Under the pieces are notes generated by a model, which saw nothing but the letters and a program-made list of their open reading frames with translations, searched no databases and was not told where the DNA came from. A stretch of 64,000 nt of DNA from Streptomyces composti. Lineage in GTDB: Bacteria; Actinomycetota; Actinomycetes; Streptomycetales; Streptomycetaceae. The DNA lies in NCBI RefSeq assembly GCF_012034205.1, contig NZ_JAATEM010000012.1, positions 62,001 to 126,000 of the forward strand. The letters are read 5' to 3'. The translations under genes and the position numbers were made by a program. Below, one piece after another: positions 1 through 8,658 of this stretch (its first letter is position 1; the number at the start of each line of letters is the position of its first letter).

Positions 1-496
1 CCAGATTCTGGCAGTACCCCGAATCGACGATGTCGCAGGTGAAGTCGGCCTGCGCGCGGGCCGTGAGCCAGCGCCGGCCCGCCGAGGGGCTGCGCTTGGT
101 CCGGCTGATTAGGGTGAGCGAGTCCGCGTGGGAGAGCGAGGCGGCTTTGAGACCGGCGCCGAAACGCCCCAGCGCCCCGGCCGAGTACGTCTCCTGACCC
201 CCGACCGTCATCGCGGTGTCGAGGCCCGCCTCGTCCATGCCCTGACCGTCGTCGATGACCAGCAGGCTGACGAGGCGGTCGCGTCCGCCGTGCTCACCGG
301 TGTCCCGGAGGAAGCTCACCACGACGTTGTGGGCTCCGGCGTCGATCGAGTTGTCGATCAGGTCGGCGATGGCCGCCTCGAAGCCGTACCCCTGATGTGT
401 GAGGGACTCGAATGACCGTGCCGCCGGAGGAAGCTGCTTGCTGCCGGTCGTGGGTACTTCGAACTGCCATGCCGAAGGCGGCTGGTGCAGCGGCAT
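1..496 (-). CDS. GHKL/Hsp90-type ATPase, C-terminus cut by window edge
   Basis: The reading frame starts at an ATG at 496, preceded by GAGGAA at good spacing, and runs off the left edge, so only about 165 N-terminal residues are visible. They hold the ATP-binding signatures of the GHKL fold: the N-box ADLIDNSIDAGA (about residues 43-54), the G1 box VIDDGQGMD (about 79-87) and GALGRFGAGLKAAS (about 106-119). Histidine kinases lack this arrangement. It is closer to the stand-alone HATPase proteins of the Hsp90/MutL/MORC type. Partner domains lie outside the window, so its process cannot be named. Confidence in the fold is good and in the function low. Confidence 0.8.
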   Translation of the reverse strand, partial: MPLHQPPSAWQFEVPTTGSKQLPPAARSFESLTHQGYGFEAAIADLIDNSIDAGAHNVVVSFLRDTGEHGGRDRLVSLLVIDDGQGMDEAGLDTAMTVGGQETYSAGALGRFGAGLKAASLSHADSLTLISRTKRSPSAGRRWLTARAQADFTCDIVDSGYCQNL

Positions 497-704
497 CCAG
501 GTGTTCCTCGCTCGCCGGGACATGCCACGAGACGCACGGCATGCCAGTCCAACTGATCGGATGTGACGATATCGTGCGGTAGGTGTGGCGAGTCAGGGGG
601 ATTGCACGAAGTGAAATCCGTCGTTCCGGATCCGCGGATCCCCGGCACGGAGGCTCGCGCCGGCCTTTCCAGGGGCTGACGGCGGCCGTCACCTGGTCAT
701 GAGT

Positions 705-739
705 GACGCCCGTCCACGTCGTACCGGTGAACGGGCGTC
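705..739 (-). terminator. Hairpin downstream of the 66-aa gene
   Basis: A 9-bp perfect inverted repeat (gacgcccgt / acgggcgtc) with a 17-nt loop lies just beyond the stop codon of the small minus-strand gene that ends at 764. There is no U-run, which is usual for Streptomyces terminators. Confidence 0.4.
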
Positions 740-763
740 GTCGTGTCTCGGTTCCGAGGGTGC

Positions 764-964
764 CTACTCGGCCACCTCCGTCCGTTCCCACCACTCGTAG
801 ACCGTTGCGTCTCCCTCCTCGGTCTGGGCGTGGCGGGTCGTGACCTTGTAGTGCTCGTAGCCGCCCAGGTGGGGGATCTTGAGTTCCTGGCCGGGGGGAG
901 TGATCGGGACGACCTTGCCTGCTAGGTCGTCCGGGCCACCCTCCAGGAGTGCTTTGGTGGTCAT
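764..964 (-). CDS. Small conserved protein, 66 aa, DUF5988-like
   Basis: This is a 66-residue soluble protein beginning MTTKALLEGGPDDL and ending in an acidic, Trp-rich tail (YEWWERTEVAE). The ALLEGGP start and the later GGYEHYK segment resemble the short DUF5988-type actinomycete proteins as I remember them. There is no signal peptide or membrane segment. The ATG at 964 is the first in frame. A hairpin follows the gene and the next gene upstream is 65 bp away on the same strand. No biochemical role is known to me for this family. Confidence 0.65.
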   Translation of the reverse strand: MTTKALLEGGPDDLAGKVVPITPPGQELKIPHLGGYEHYKVTTRHAQTEEGDATVYEWWERTEVAE

Positions 965-1029
965 ATGTTCAGTTTTGCCGTTCCGGGCGGCTGTGCATCT
1001 CGGGAGCGCCCGAGCCGAGCAGGCCCCGG

Positions 1030-2049
1030 TCAGGCCGGGGTGCCGTGGCAGGTCTCGTACGGGGCTGAGGAGCCGCACCAGCAGGGGGCGCCCGGGTCCG
1101 GGGGCCAGGCGACCGCGCGGCCCCGGGCCGCCAGGGTCGTCGCGTACTGGGGGAGGAGCGTCGCGTCCGCCGGGGACGCGCCCTCCGCGGCGGCGAACGC
1201 CTCGTAGGAGGGGACCGTGCCGGTGACGATGCCCAGGTTGCCGGTGCCCGAGGAGGCCAGTTCCCGCAGGGCGGACTCTATGGTCGCCAGGTGCGCCTCG
1301 TGGGAGGGGTACTCCTCGGCCAGGGAGGGATACGCCTCGAGGAGTTCCGCCAGTTCCGGTGCCGGCCAGTGCAGGACGGCCACGGGGAAGGGGCGGGACA
1401 GGGCCTCGCGGTAGGCGCCGAGTTCCGCGCGCAGGCGGATGAGCTCCGCCTCCAGCTCCGCCGGGTTCTCCGAGCCGAGGGACCATACGCGCTTGGGGTC
1501 GTGGAGCTCGTCCAGGCTGATCGGCAGGGTGTGGACGGAGTCCGCGAGGGCGTCCCACTCGTCGTGGTCGGCGCCCAGCATCCGGCGGACCCGGTGCCTG
1601 CCGAAGAGAAGAGGGTGCGTGGGCCTCGGCGGAGTCGCCGGGGCGTCGGCCAGCAGGAGGCGTACCGCCTCGGTGAACGTCTCGTGGGCCTGCTCCAGCT
1701 CGTCGTGGGCCTCCAGGGCCTCCGCGACGATCACCCAGGGGGCCGGGTCGCGCGGGGCGGCCGTGCGGATGCCCTCGATGATGGCGCGCGCCTCCGCCTC
1801 GTGCCCGTACTCCCACAGGTTGGAGGCCTTCAGGGCGCGGACCAGGTGCGGGTTGTCCAGCGGGGTGCCGGAGGCCAGCAGGCGGTCGTAGAGGGCCGTG
1901 GCGGCGGGGCGGTCGCCGGAGAGCTCGCGGTGGGCGGCGGCCCGCAGCAGCAGGGACTCGGCGTCCTCGGGGTAGAGATCGGCGGTCCGCTCCAGGCGTG
2001 CCGCCTCGGCGGTGTGGTCGACGTTCTCGGCAGGCATGTCGGGGCGCAT
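1030..2049 (-). CDS. TPR-like protein with C-terminal SEC-C motif
   Basis: This 339-residue soluble protein begins with helical, Ala/Leu/Arg-rich repeats of tetratricopeptide style (for example PEDAESLLLRAAAHRELSG). It ends in a zinc-binding SEC-C motif, PCWCGSSAPYETCHG, of the kind at the C-terminus of SecA and many unrelated proteins. TPR segments usually bind proteins and SEC-C usually binds zinc and a partner. I chose the ATG at 2049; a second ATG at 2037 and a GTG at 2058 are also possible because no clear ribosome site separates them. The partner cannot be inferred from the neighbours. Confidence 0.75.
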   Translation of the reverse strand: MRPDMPAENVDHTAEAARLERTADLYPEDAESLLLRAAAHRELSGDRPAATALYDRLLASGTPLDNPHLVRALKASNLWEYGHEAEARAIIEGIRTAAPRDPAPWVIVAEALEAHDELEQAHETFTEAVRLLLADAPATPPRPTHPLLFGRHRVRRMLGADHDEWDALADSVHTLPISLDELHDPKRVWSLGSENPAELEAELIRLRAELGAYREALSRPFPVAVLHWPAPELAELLEAYPSLAEEYPSHEAHLATIESALRELASSGTGNLGIVTGTVPSYEAFAAAEGASPADATLLPQYATTLAARGRAVAWPPDPGAPCWCGSSAPYETCHGTPA

Positions 2050-2321
2050 GGGGGACACCGTACTGCCGACGGGGTGGTGACGTGAGAGGGCGGCTGGCCA
2101 GGGGGCGAACGGTGGCCGGCGGACCCAGAGCCTGGCGGAGCGGGCCGTGCTGTACCGCTGAACCGCTGAGCGGGTCTCCGCGGGCGCGGTCCAGTACGTG
2201 AACGGGGTCTTGCGGAGTGGACAGTGCTCTTGGAGGATCGCACCAGTCCTCCGATTGCTGCGGCTCGCCGCACCGATCGCCAGCATCGGGCGGGCGCCCG
2301 CGATCGAGGGAGACGTCTGTC

Positions 2322-3179
2322 ATGAAGCTGCTGCGAGTCGGTACGGCGGGCCAGGAGCGACCCGCGCTGCTCGACGCCGAGGGAGTCCTGCGGGACCTGT
2401 CGGGTCTGGTCGCGGACATCGACGGGGCGCTGCTCGCCGACGAGGCGGCGCTCGGCCGGATCCGGGCCGCCGCCGACCGTGGTGAGCTGCCCGCGCTGGA
2501 CGGGACGGGGCTCAGGATCGGCCCGCCGGTGGCGCGGATCGGCAAGGTCGTGTGCATCGGGCTGAACTACTTCGACCATGCGAAGGAGACGGGGGCCGAG
2601 CCGCCCGCCGAGCCGGTGATCTTCCTCAAGGCGCCGGACACGGTCGTCGGACCGCAGGACACGGTGCTGGTGCCGCGCGGGTCGGTCAAGACCGACTGGG
2701 AGGTCGAGCTGGCGGTCGTGATCGGGCGCACGGCGCGCTATCTGGAGTCGGCCGAGGAGGGGCTGGCGCAGGTCGCCGGGTACGCCGTGTCGCACGACGT
2801 GTCCGAGCGGGAGTTCCAGATCGAGCGGGGCGGGACCTGGGACAAAGGGAAGAACTGCGAGACGTTCAACCCCCTGGGGCCCTGGCTGGTGACGGCGGAC
2901 GAGGTGCCCGACCCGCAGAACCTGAGGCTGCGGCTGTGGGTCAACGGGGAGCTGAAGCAGGACGGTTCGACGGCCGAGCAGATCTTCCCGGTGGGTGAGG
3001 TCGTGCGGTACGTCAGCCAGTTCATGACCCTGTACCCCGGGGACGTCATCAACACGGGGACGCCGGCGGGGGTGGCGATGGGCCGCCCGGAGCCGAAGCC
3101 GTACCTCCGGGCCGGCGATGTGGTCGAGCTGGAGGTCGAGGGGCTGGGGCGGCAGCGGCAGGAGCTGAAGGCCGCCTGA
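2322..3179 (+). CDS. Fumarylacetoacetate hydrolase family protein
   Basis: This 285-residue protein has the FAH fold: a short N-terminal domain (RVGTAGQERPALLD) followed by the catalytic domain. Visible signatures are GLNYFDHAKETG with the likely catalytic His, the metal-binding acids in DWEVELAVVIG, the later GYAVSHDVSERE, and the closing TGTPAGVAMG loop. Relatives hydrolyse or decarboxylate beta-diketo acids and acylpyruvates in aromatic or sugar-acid breakdown. The length and order fit the acylpyruvase/ureidoglycolate-lyase-like subgroup better than true FAH. The ATG at 2322 is supported by GAGGGAGA upstream. The exact substrate is unknown. Confidence 0.85.
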   Translation: MKLLRVGTAGQERPALLDAEGVLRDLSGLVADIDGALLADEAALGRIRAAADRGELPALDGTGLRIGPPVARIGKVVCIGLNYFDHAKETGAEPPAEPVIFLKAPDTVVGPQDTVLVPRGSVKTDWEVELAVVIGRTARYLESAEEGLAQVAGYAVSHDVSEREFQIERGGTWDKGKNCETFNPLGPWLVTADEVPDPQNLRLRLWVNGELKQDGSTAEQIFPVGEVVRYVSQFMTLYPGDVINTGTPAGVAMGRPEPKPYLRAGDVVELEVEGLGRQRQELKAA

Positions 3180-3411
3180 CGCGCACCCCCGACGGGCGCC
3201 TGTTTCCGAAACGGCGCTTATAGCGCCGCGCTATCGCCAAGTGTGAGTACCCCGTCGGCCGGTTCCTCCGGAATTCTGTGGATGGCTGTGGCGAACTCCC
3301 GTTTCACGGGCGGGAGTTCGCGGCAGCGGCGGCGGCCCCCGGGCGGAAGTCCGGGCCGTCGATCCCCCACACACCCGCGCCCGCAGGGCGCGCTTTCCGA
3401 ATCGAGGAACC

Positions 3412-4134
3412 TTGCGTATATCAAGGCTCGTTCCCGCTCTTCTCGCAGCAGTCGTCTCCGTCTTCGCACTGCTGGTCCCCACCGCGAGCGCGGCCGAGGC
3501 CCCCGTGCCTCCGTCCACCAAGGGGCCGCAGCCCATCATCGGCGGCGGGTACGCGAGCAGCGGCCCCTGGGCCGCGCGGCTGTTCTCCAACGGCACGGAG
3601 ACCTGCTCCGCCACCATCATCGCGCCGACCTGGATCCTCACCGCCAAGCACTGCGTCAGCGGCGGCGGACTGTCGTTCCGCATCGGCAGCCTGGACCAGT
3701 ACAGCGGCGGCGTCGTGGCCAACGGTGTGCAGACCTACACCCACAGCGCGGACCTCGCCCTCGTCCGGCTCGACCGGTCCGTCTCCACGACCTACGCGCG
3801 GCTCGGGCAGCCCGGCTCGGTGACGGTCGGTCAGACCGTGCAGGTGTACGGCTGGGGCGCCACCTCCCGGTGCGGCTCGGAGATCAACTGCCAGTCCCAG
3901 TACCTGAAGGTCGCCGATGTCACGGTCACCGGCGCGTGCGGTGACGCCTACGGCGGTTCCGCGATCTGCGCCCGCCGCGGCAACGGCATCACGGCTGGCG
4001 GCGACTCCGGCGGCCCGATGATGGCGGGTGGCATCCAGGTGGGCGTCGCCTCCACCAGCGACCGGCAGACCACGACCGCCTACACCAACGTGACGGCGTA
4101 CCGCTCCTGGATCCAGTCGATCGCGGGCGTCTGA
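3412..4134 (+). CDS. Secreted trypsin-like serine protease (S1)
   Basis: This 240-residue preprotein has a clear signal peptide (MRISRLVPALL to about TASA) and a short propeptide ending near PQPIIGGGYAS, the trypsin-type new N-terminus. The catalytic triad is visible: His in LTAKHC, Asp in HSADLALV and Ser in GGDSGGP. Cysteines are spaced for the usual disulfides. The start is a TTG at 3412, preceded by GAGGAA; no ATG fits. It is a typical small Streptomyces extracellular protease. A strong hairpin follows, so it is likely transcribed alone. Confidence 0.9.
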   Translation: MRISRLVPALLAAVVSVFALLVPTASAAEAPVPPSTKGPQPIIGGGYASSGPWAARLFSNGTETCSATIIAPTWILTAKHCVSGGGLSFRIGSLDQYSGGVVANGVQTYTHSADLALVRLDRSVSTTYARLGQPGSVTVGQTVQVYGWGATSRCGSEINCQSQYLKVADVTVTGACGDAYGGSAICARRGNGITAGGDSGGPMMAGGIQVGVASTSDRQTTTAYTNVTAYRSWIQSIAGV

Positions 4135-4176
4135 TCAGGACACCCGGATCCCCGGACACCGGAACCGGGTGAGCGA

Positions 4177-4216
4177 AGGGCCCCTCGCCGTGTGACGCAC
4201 CACGGCGAGGGGCCCT
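4177..4216 (+). terminator. Strong hairpin after the S1 protease
   Basis: A 16-bp perfect inverted repeat (agggcccctcgccgtg and its complement) with an 8-nt loop lies 42 bp after the protease stop. It could act on both strands. Confidence 0.75.
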
Positions 4217-4243
4217 CCATCCGCCCGGATGTACGGGGTCCAG

Positions 4244-4336
4244 GAGCCGGGACGTACGGGAGGCCGGCTGCCTGGAGGTACGCGGGACGTACGGGAGGCG
4301 GAGGCCGGCTGCCTGGAGGTACGCGGGACGTACGGG
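4244..4336. repeat. 41-bp tandem repeat with GTAC palindromes
   Basis: A 35-base block beginning aggccggctgcctggaggta occurs at 4261 and again, identically, at 4302, giving a 41-bp period. A truncated copy of its end (cgggacgtacggg type) precedes it near 4248. Each unit holds the self-complementary core ACGTAC. It sits between the protease terminator and the convergent UPF0303 gene, where nothing is translated. Confidence 0.75.
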
Positions 4337-4387
4337 GGTCGGCTGCCGGGGTGTGCGGGAGGCCGGCCGCCGGTACGTACGCAGGGT

Positions 4388-4894
4388 TCAGCGCTTGGTC
4401 AGGAAGTGCTCCAGCGCCTCCACCACGAAGCGGTGGTCCTGGAGCTGGGGCAGGCCCGAGACGGTGACCGCGCCGATGACGCCGACGCCCTCGACGTTGA
4501 CCGGGAAGGAGCCGCCGTGCGCCGCGTAGGCGTCGGGGTCGAGCCGGGAGGACTCCTCGAACGTGGTGCCCTTGGCCCGGTGGCGGGCGCCGACCAGGTA
4601 GGACGAGGAGCCGTAGCGTTCGACCACGCGGCGCTTGCGCGCGATCCAGGCGTCGTTGTCGGGCGTGGAGCCCGGCAGCGCGGCGTGGAACAGCTGCTGG
4701 CCCGCGCGGTGGATGTCGATGGCGACCGGAGCCTGCCGCTCGCGGGCCATCTCCACCAGCAGGGAGCCCAGCTCCCAGGCGTCGTCGTGGGTGAACTGCT
4801 GGAACACCAGGCGCCGTTCCTGCGCCTCCAGCTCCTCCACGCTCGGGGTCAGCTCCGGGTGGAACTTCGGGGTGAGCTCGGGGTCGTGCGTCAC
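4388..4894 (-). CDS. UPF0303 / heme-degrading-domain-like protein
   Basis: This 168-residue soluble protein is of the UPF0303 (YBR137W-like) family, related in fold to the GlcG/HbpS proteins. Recognisable segments are VAIDIHRAGQQLFHAALPG, NDAWIARKRRVVERYGSSS and the glycine-rich GGSFPVNVEGVGVIGAVTV end. Some database entries call it heme-degrading; that activity is not shown by anything here. The GTG start at 4894 overlaps the stop of the upstream oxidoreductase as GTGA, so the two are translationally coupled and probably act on the same substrate. Confidence 0.8.
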   Translation of the reverse strand: MTHDPELTPKFHPELTPSVEELEAQERRLVFQQFTHDDAWELGSLLVEMARERQAPVAIDIHRAGQQLFHAALPGSTPDNDAWIARKRRVVERYGSSSYLVGARHRAKGTTFEESSRLDPDAYAAHGGSFPVNVEGVGVIGAVTVSGLPQLQDHRFVVEALEHFLTKR

Positions 4895-5982
4895 AGCGTC
4901 ACCGTCACCTTCTCGAGTGCCGAACGGCGGGCCGCCTCCAGTACGTCGAGCGCGTCGGCCGCCTGAAGCGCGGTCACCGGGTTGGGTCCGCCGGCCGTGA
5001 GGGCCTTCGCCACGGCCGCATAGTAGGCGGGGTAGTCGCCGGGCAGGCTCGGCTCGGGGCGGCCGCCGCCGGTCACCGGGGACTCGCCGGCGCCGACCCT
5101 GCCCCACAGCTCCTCCGGCTCCACGCCCCACGGCGCGTCCGTGCCGGGGCGCAGCCCGTCGCGCAGGGCTGCCTCCTGCGGGTCCAGGCCGTACTTGACG
5201 TAGCCGGCCTTCGAGCCCAGGACGCGGAAGCGCGGGCCGAGCTGGGCGGCGGTCGCCGAGACGTACAGGTGGGAGCGGACGCCGTTCTCGTGCGTGAGCG
5301 CGATGAAGGTGTCGTCGTCGGTCGCCGCGCCCTCGCGGCGGACGTCGGTCTCGGCGTACACGGTGGTCACCGGGCCGAAGAGGACCAGCGCCTGGTCGAC
5401 GACATGGCTGCCGAGGTCGTAGAGCAGGCCGCCGATCTCCGCCGGGTCGCCGGACTCCCGCCAGCCGCCCTTGAGCTGCGGGCGCCACCGCTCGAAGCGG
5501 GACTCGAAGCGGTAGACGTCGCCCAGCTCGCCCTCGCCGATCAGCTTGCGCAGGGTGAGGAAGTCGTTGTCCCAGCGGCGGTTCTGGAAGACCGACAGGA
5601 GCAGGCCGCGCTCCTCGGCGAACCGCGCCAGTTCCCGGGCCTCGGCCGCCGTGGCGGCCAGCGGCTTGTCGACGACGACCGGCAGGCCGGCCTTCAGGGC
5701 GGCGGTGGCCAGCGGGACGTGGGTCTTGTTCGGGGAGGCGACGACCAGCAGGTCCAGCTCGTCGGCGCGGGCGAACAGCTCGTCCGGGGTGGCGGCGACG
5801 CGGACGTCCGGGTACTCGGCGCGGGCCTGCCGCTGCCGCTCCGGGTTCGAGGTGACCACCGTGTCGAGCGCGAGGCCCTCGGTGGCGGCGATCAGCGGGG
5901 CGTGGAACACGGAGCCCGCGAGGCCGTAGCCGATGAGGCCGACGCGGAGGGGAGTGCCGGTGCCAGTGGTGGGGCCAGTCAT
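4891..5982 (-). CDS. Gfo/Idh/MocA family oxidoreductase
   Basis: This 363-residue NAD(P)-dependent dehydrogenase has a Rossmann glycine motif (GLIGYGLAGSVFHAP), the family VVDKPLA motif holding the catalytic-site Lys, and NRRWDNDF typical of the YdgJ-like branch. Such enzymes oxidise or reduce sugars, inositols or sugar derivatives. It starts with ATG at 5982, 57 bp from the divergent ROK regulator, with a 25-bp palindrome between them. It is coupled to the downstream UPF0303 gene. The ROK neighbour suggests induction by a sugar. Confidence 0.88.
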   Translation of the reverse strand: MTGPTTGTGTPLRVGLIGYGLAGSVFHAPLIAATEGLALDTVVTSNPERQRQARAEYPDVRVAATPDELFARADELDLLVVASPNKTHVPLATAALKAGLPVVVDKPLAATAAEARELARFAEERGLLLSVFQNRRWDNDFLTLRKLIGEGELGDVYRFESRFERWRPQLKGGWRESGDPAEIGGLLYDLGSHVVDQALVLFGPVTTVYAETDVRREGAATDDDTFIALTHENGVRSHLYVSATAAQLGPRFRVLGSKAGYVKYGLDPQEAALRDGLRPGTDAPWGVEPEELWGRVGAGESPVTGGGRPEPSLPGDYPAYYAAVAKALTAGGPNPVTALQAADALDVLEAARRSALEKVTVTL

Positions 5983-5988
5983 GACTCC

Positions 5989-6013
5989 ACTTTCGCAACG
6001 CTGTTGCCAAAGT
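5989..6013. promoter_or_regulatory. 25-bp palindromic operator between oxidoreductase and ROK regulator
   Basis: The sequence ACTTTcGCAACgctGTTGCcAAAGT is an inverted repeat with arms of 11 bp broken by one central-facing mismatch each. It lies 7 bp upstream of the oxidoreductase start and just before the ROK gene. Its position between divergent genes makes it a likely ROK operator. That assignment is inferred. Confidence 0.65.
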
Positions 6014-6038
6014 GCAAGCGCGGGGGAGAATGGGGAGC

Positions 6039-7439
6039 GTGAACAGGGCGATCGACGGGGACGCGGGCGTGGGCCGTGGTGCGGCCGACGGCGACGGGAT
6101 GCCGGGAAGCGGTACGGGCGCCGGGCCGGCGGGTTCGGCGGATCCGGGAGGCTCGGCGGGGCCGGGAGGGGCGGCGGGCCCGGACGCCCCCGCCGGTCCG
6201 GGCGCTCCCGCCGGCCCAGGCGGTCCCGCCGGTCCGGGTGGTGCCGTCGGTACGGGCGGTCCCGTCGGTCCCGGTGGTCCGGGCGGGGGCGGGGTCAATC
6301 TGCTGGGTCTGCGCAGCCACAACAGCGCCCTCGTGCTCGACCTGCTGCGCACCGCCGGTGCCGCGGGCATCAGCCGGCTGGAGCTCGCCGAGCGGACCGG
6401 GCTCACCCCGCAGGCGGTCAGCAAGATCACCGCCCGGCTGCGGCAGGAGGGCCTCGCCGTCGAGGCCGGGCGCCGCGCCTCCACCGGCGGCAAGCCGCGC
6501 ACCGTGCTGCGCCTGGTGCCGGAGGCGGCGCACGCGCTCGGTGTCCACCTGGACCGGGACGAACTGCGGGCCGTGCTGGTCGACTTCAACGGCACCGTGG
6601 TGGGGGAGCACCGCTCCCCGCTGGACCTGGGGGCGGGCGCGGAGCCCGTGCTGAACGGTGTGGCACAGGCGACGACCGCACTGGTCACGGACGTGCTGCG
6701 ACCGGCGGACGGCACTCTGGCCGGGGTGCCCTCGCTGCTCGGCGCCGGTGTCGCGCTCCCCGGCCCTCTCGACCACGCCAGGGGCGTACTGCACCGCGTC
6801 ACCGGCTTCCCCGAATGGGACGGTTTCCCGCTGCGGGACGCGCTGGCGCGCCGGCTCGGCATACCCGTCGTCCTCGACAAGGACACCAACGCGGCGGCCC
6901 TCGGGCTTGCCCTCAGCACCTCTGTGGGAGCCCCGGAGGGCGATGGCGAGGGCCCCCGGTCCTTCGCCTACCTGCACCTCGGCACCGGGCTCGGCGCGGG
7001 ACTGGTGCTCGGCGGCCGGGTGCACCGCGGGACGCGCACCGGCGCCGGCGAGTTCGGGCACCAGGTCATCCAGCTGGACGGACCGCCCTGCGGCTGCGGC
7101 GACCGCGGGTGCATCGAGGCGCTGTGCCTGAACGCCGTGGCGGCCGGTGATCTCGACGAGGCGGCCCGGGTGCTCGGCGCGGGCGCCGCCAACCTGGTGG
7201 GGCTGCTCGACATCGACCTGGTGCTGCTCGGCGGCCGTACGGTCACCGCGGCGCCCGAGGCGTTCCTGCGCGGGGTCGGCGCCGTCCTCGACGCCCGCGC
7301 CCGGCGGGAAGGCGGGCCTGCGGGTGGCGTACCGGTGCGGGTCGCGCCCGGCGGGGAGCGCGAGGTCGCGGAGGGCGCGGCCCAGTTGGTCCTGGCGCCG
7401 GTCTTCGGGCGGGGCGCCGGAGAGACGGGCCCCGCGTAG
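6039..7439 (+). CDS. ROK family transcriptional repressor with Gly/Pro-rich N-terminal extension
   Basis: This regulator of about 466 residues has three parts. The first about 85 residues are an almost pure Gly/Pro/Ala tract with collagen-like GPGGPAGPGG runs. Then comes a winged helix (SRLELAERTGLTPQAVSKIT), then a ROK sugar-kinase-like domain with LHLGTGLGAGLVLGG and the zinc motif CGCGDRGCIEALC. ROK repressors release DNA on binding a sugar. The GTG at 6039 has GGGGGAGA at ideal spacing; a GTG at 6012 lies inside the palindrome and an ATG at 6030 is too close to the ribosome site. Confidence 0.85.
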   Translation: MNRAIDGDAGVGRGAADGDGMPGSGTGAGPAGSADPGGSAGPGGAAGPDAPAGPGAPAGPGGPAGPGGAVGTGGPVGPGGPGGGGVNLLGLRSHNSALVLDLLRTAGAAGISRLELAERTGLTPQAVSKITARLRQEGLAVEAGRRASTGGKPRTVLRLVPEAAHALGVHLDRDELRAVLVDFNGTVVGEHRSPLDLGAGAEPVLNGVAQATTALVTDVLRPADGTLAGVPSLLGAGVALPGPLDHARGVLHRVTGFPEWDGFPLRDALARRLGIPVVLDKDTNAAALGLALSTSVGAPEGDGEGPRSFAYLHLGTGLGAGLVLGGRVHRGTRTGAGEFGHQVIQLDGPPCGCGDRGCIEALCLNAVAAGDLDEAARVLGAGAANLVGLLDIDLVLLGGRTVTAAPEAFLRGVGAVLDARARREGGPAGGVPVRVAPGGEREVAEGAAQLVLAPVFGRGAGETGPA

Positions 7440-7586
7440 CCGACGGGGTCCCGGGCGGGCCCGACCCGTCCTGTCCACCCGAGAGCCGTCATGTGCTCCG
7501 AGCGGGCGGAGTTGCCCGGGCGTTCGGGGCGGGTGCACCGGATGGCGGTGTGCGGGGAGCCGCCCGACCGGCATGGTCATGTGTTC

Positions 7587-8516
7587 ATGCGACCGCCCAC
7601 GGCCCTGCCCTTCCGTCCGGCGGCGACCGCCGCCCTGCTCGTCACCCTCGCGACCGCCGCGCCGGCCCTCTCCACCCCGGCGCAGGCGGCACCGCTCGCC
7701 CCGCTGCCCAGCTGTGCCGGCGACGACGAGCGCGGCTTCCCGCTGACCACGCGCCTGCACGGCGGACCCCGCAGCTACACCGCCGGGGGCGGCCACGGGA
7801 CCTGGCGGCTGAGCCTCACCAACACCACCGACCGCACCTGCACGCACATCCACCCGGTGATCGTGCTCGTCGACGAGGCACACGCCCTGCGACCCGCGCA
7901 GACGGTGATGGAGTTCCACGACGACAAGGGCCGCCCGCACCCCGTGCGGTTCGTGCGCACGGAGGAGGACGAGCTGATCGGCGCACTCGCCGACGACCGC
8001 GGCGGCTTCCGCGGGTTCACCGTGCGCCCCGACCGGACGGTCGACGTACGGCTGCGCCTCGCCATCACCTCCGGCGCCGTCGCCAACGAGGTCACCGCCA
8101 ACGCGGCCGTGGTCCAGCGCAGGGGACAGGACGGGGAGTGGGTCGGGCAGTCGAACGACTACCGCTTCCGCATCGCCGGGAGGGAGCCGGCCACCCCGCG
8201 GCCGCCCGGGGAGACCGGCGACTCCGGGGCGTCCGAGCGGCCGGCCGCCTCCGCCGACGCAACCGGTGCACCCCGCGAGCCCGCAGGGCCCGCCGAGACC
8301 GGACGACCCGCCGACACCGCGTCCGCCGGAGCGGCCACCTCCGCCGCCACCTCCACCCCCACACCCCCGCCCCCCTTCGACCGGATCCCCTTCGCCGACG
8401 AACTCGCCCGCACCGGACGCGGCAGGACCATGCTCGCCCTGGCGGGCGCCGCGCTCCTCGTCCTCGCCGGCACCGGGGCCGTGCTGCTCGCCCGCCGCCT
8501 CCCCGGCCGCCGCTGA
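7587..8516 (+). CDS. Secreted protein with C-terminal LARTG sortase signal
   Basis: This is a 309-residue surface protein. It has a signal peptide ending near PAQAAP, a globular region of about 150 residues with two cysteines, and then a Pro/Thr/Ala-rich spacer. It ends in a sorting signal: LARTG, a hydrophobic stretch (MLALAGAALLVLAGTGAVLL) and a basic tail (ARRLPGRR). LAxTG is the motif used by Streptomyces class E sortases. The globular domain has no family I recognise. A sortase-like gene lies about 1.3 kb downstream. The ATG at 7587 is chosen because the signal peptide begins there; the ribosome site is weak. Confidence 0.8.
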   Translation: MRPPTALPFRPAATAALLVTLATAAPALSTPAQAAPLAPLPSCAGDDERGFPLTTRLHGGPRSYTAGGGHGTWRLSLTNTTDRTCTHIHPVIVLVDEAHALRPAQTVMEFHDDKGRPHPVRFVRTEEDELIGALADDRGGFRGFTVRPDRTVDVRLRLAITSGAVANEVTANAAVVQRRGQDGEWVGQSNDYRFRIAGREPATPRPPGETGDSGASERPAASADATGAPREPAGPAETGRPADTASAGAATSAATSTPTPPPPFDRIPFADELARTGRGRTMLALAGAALLVLAGTGAVLLARRLPGRR

Positions 8517-8658
8517 CCCGGAGAGGACGACGACCGCCGCCCAGCCGAGAACGAGGCCGGCCGTCCCGCGGCAGGCCCGTCAGCCGCCGTCGGCCCCGCG
8601 GCAAGCGGAAGTACAGGGAGCCGTCATACGAGCAGCGGCAACTGGTACCCAGGAGATC

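Noticed and set aside
128-415. 95-aa plus-strand frame at the left end
   Set aside because: It is the antisense of the GHKL ATPase N-box and G1 motifs, which are clear on the minus strand.
3214-3228. Terminator after the FAH-family gene (ggcgct tat agcgcc)
   Set aside because: Only a 6-bp stem with no further support; it could be a promoter part for the protease.
4388-6919. An 843-codon minus frame reaching from UPF0303 into the ROK gene
   Set aside because: Only its last 168 codons are a protein; the rest is out of frame with the oxidoreductase and opposite the ROK gene.
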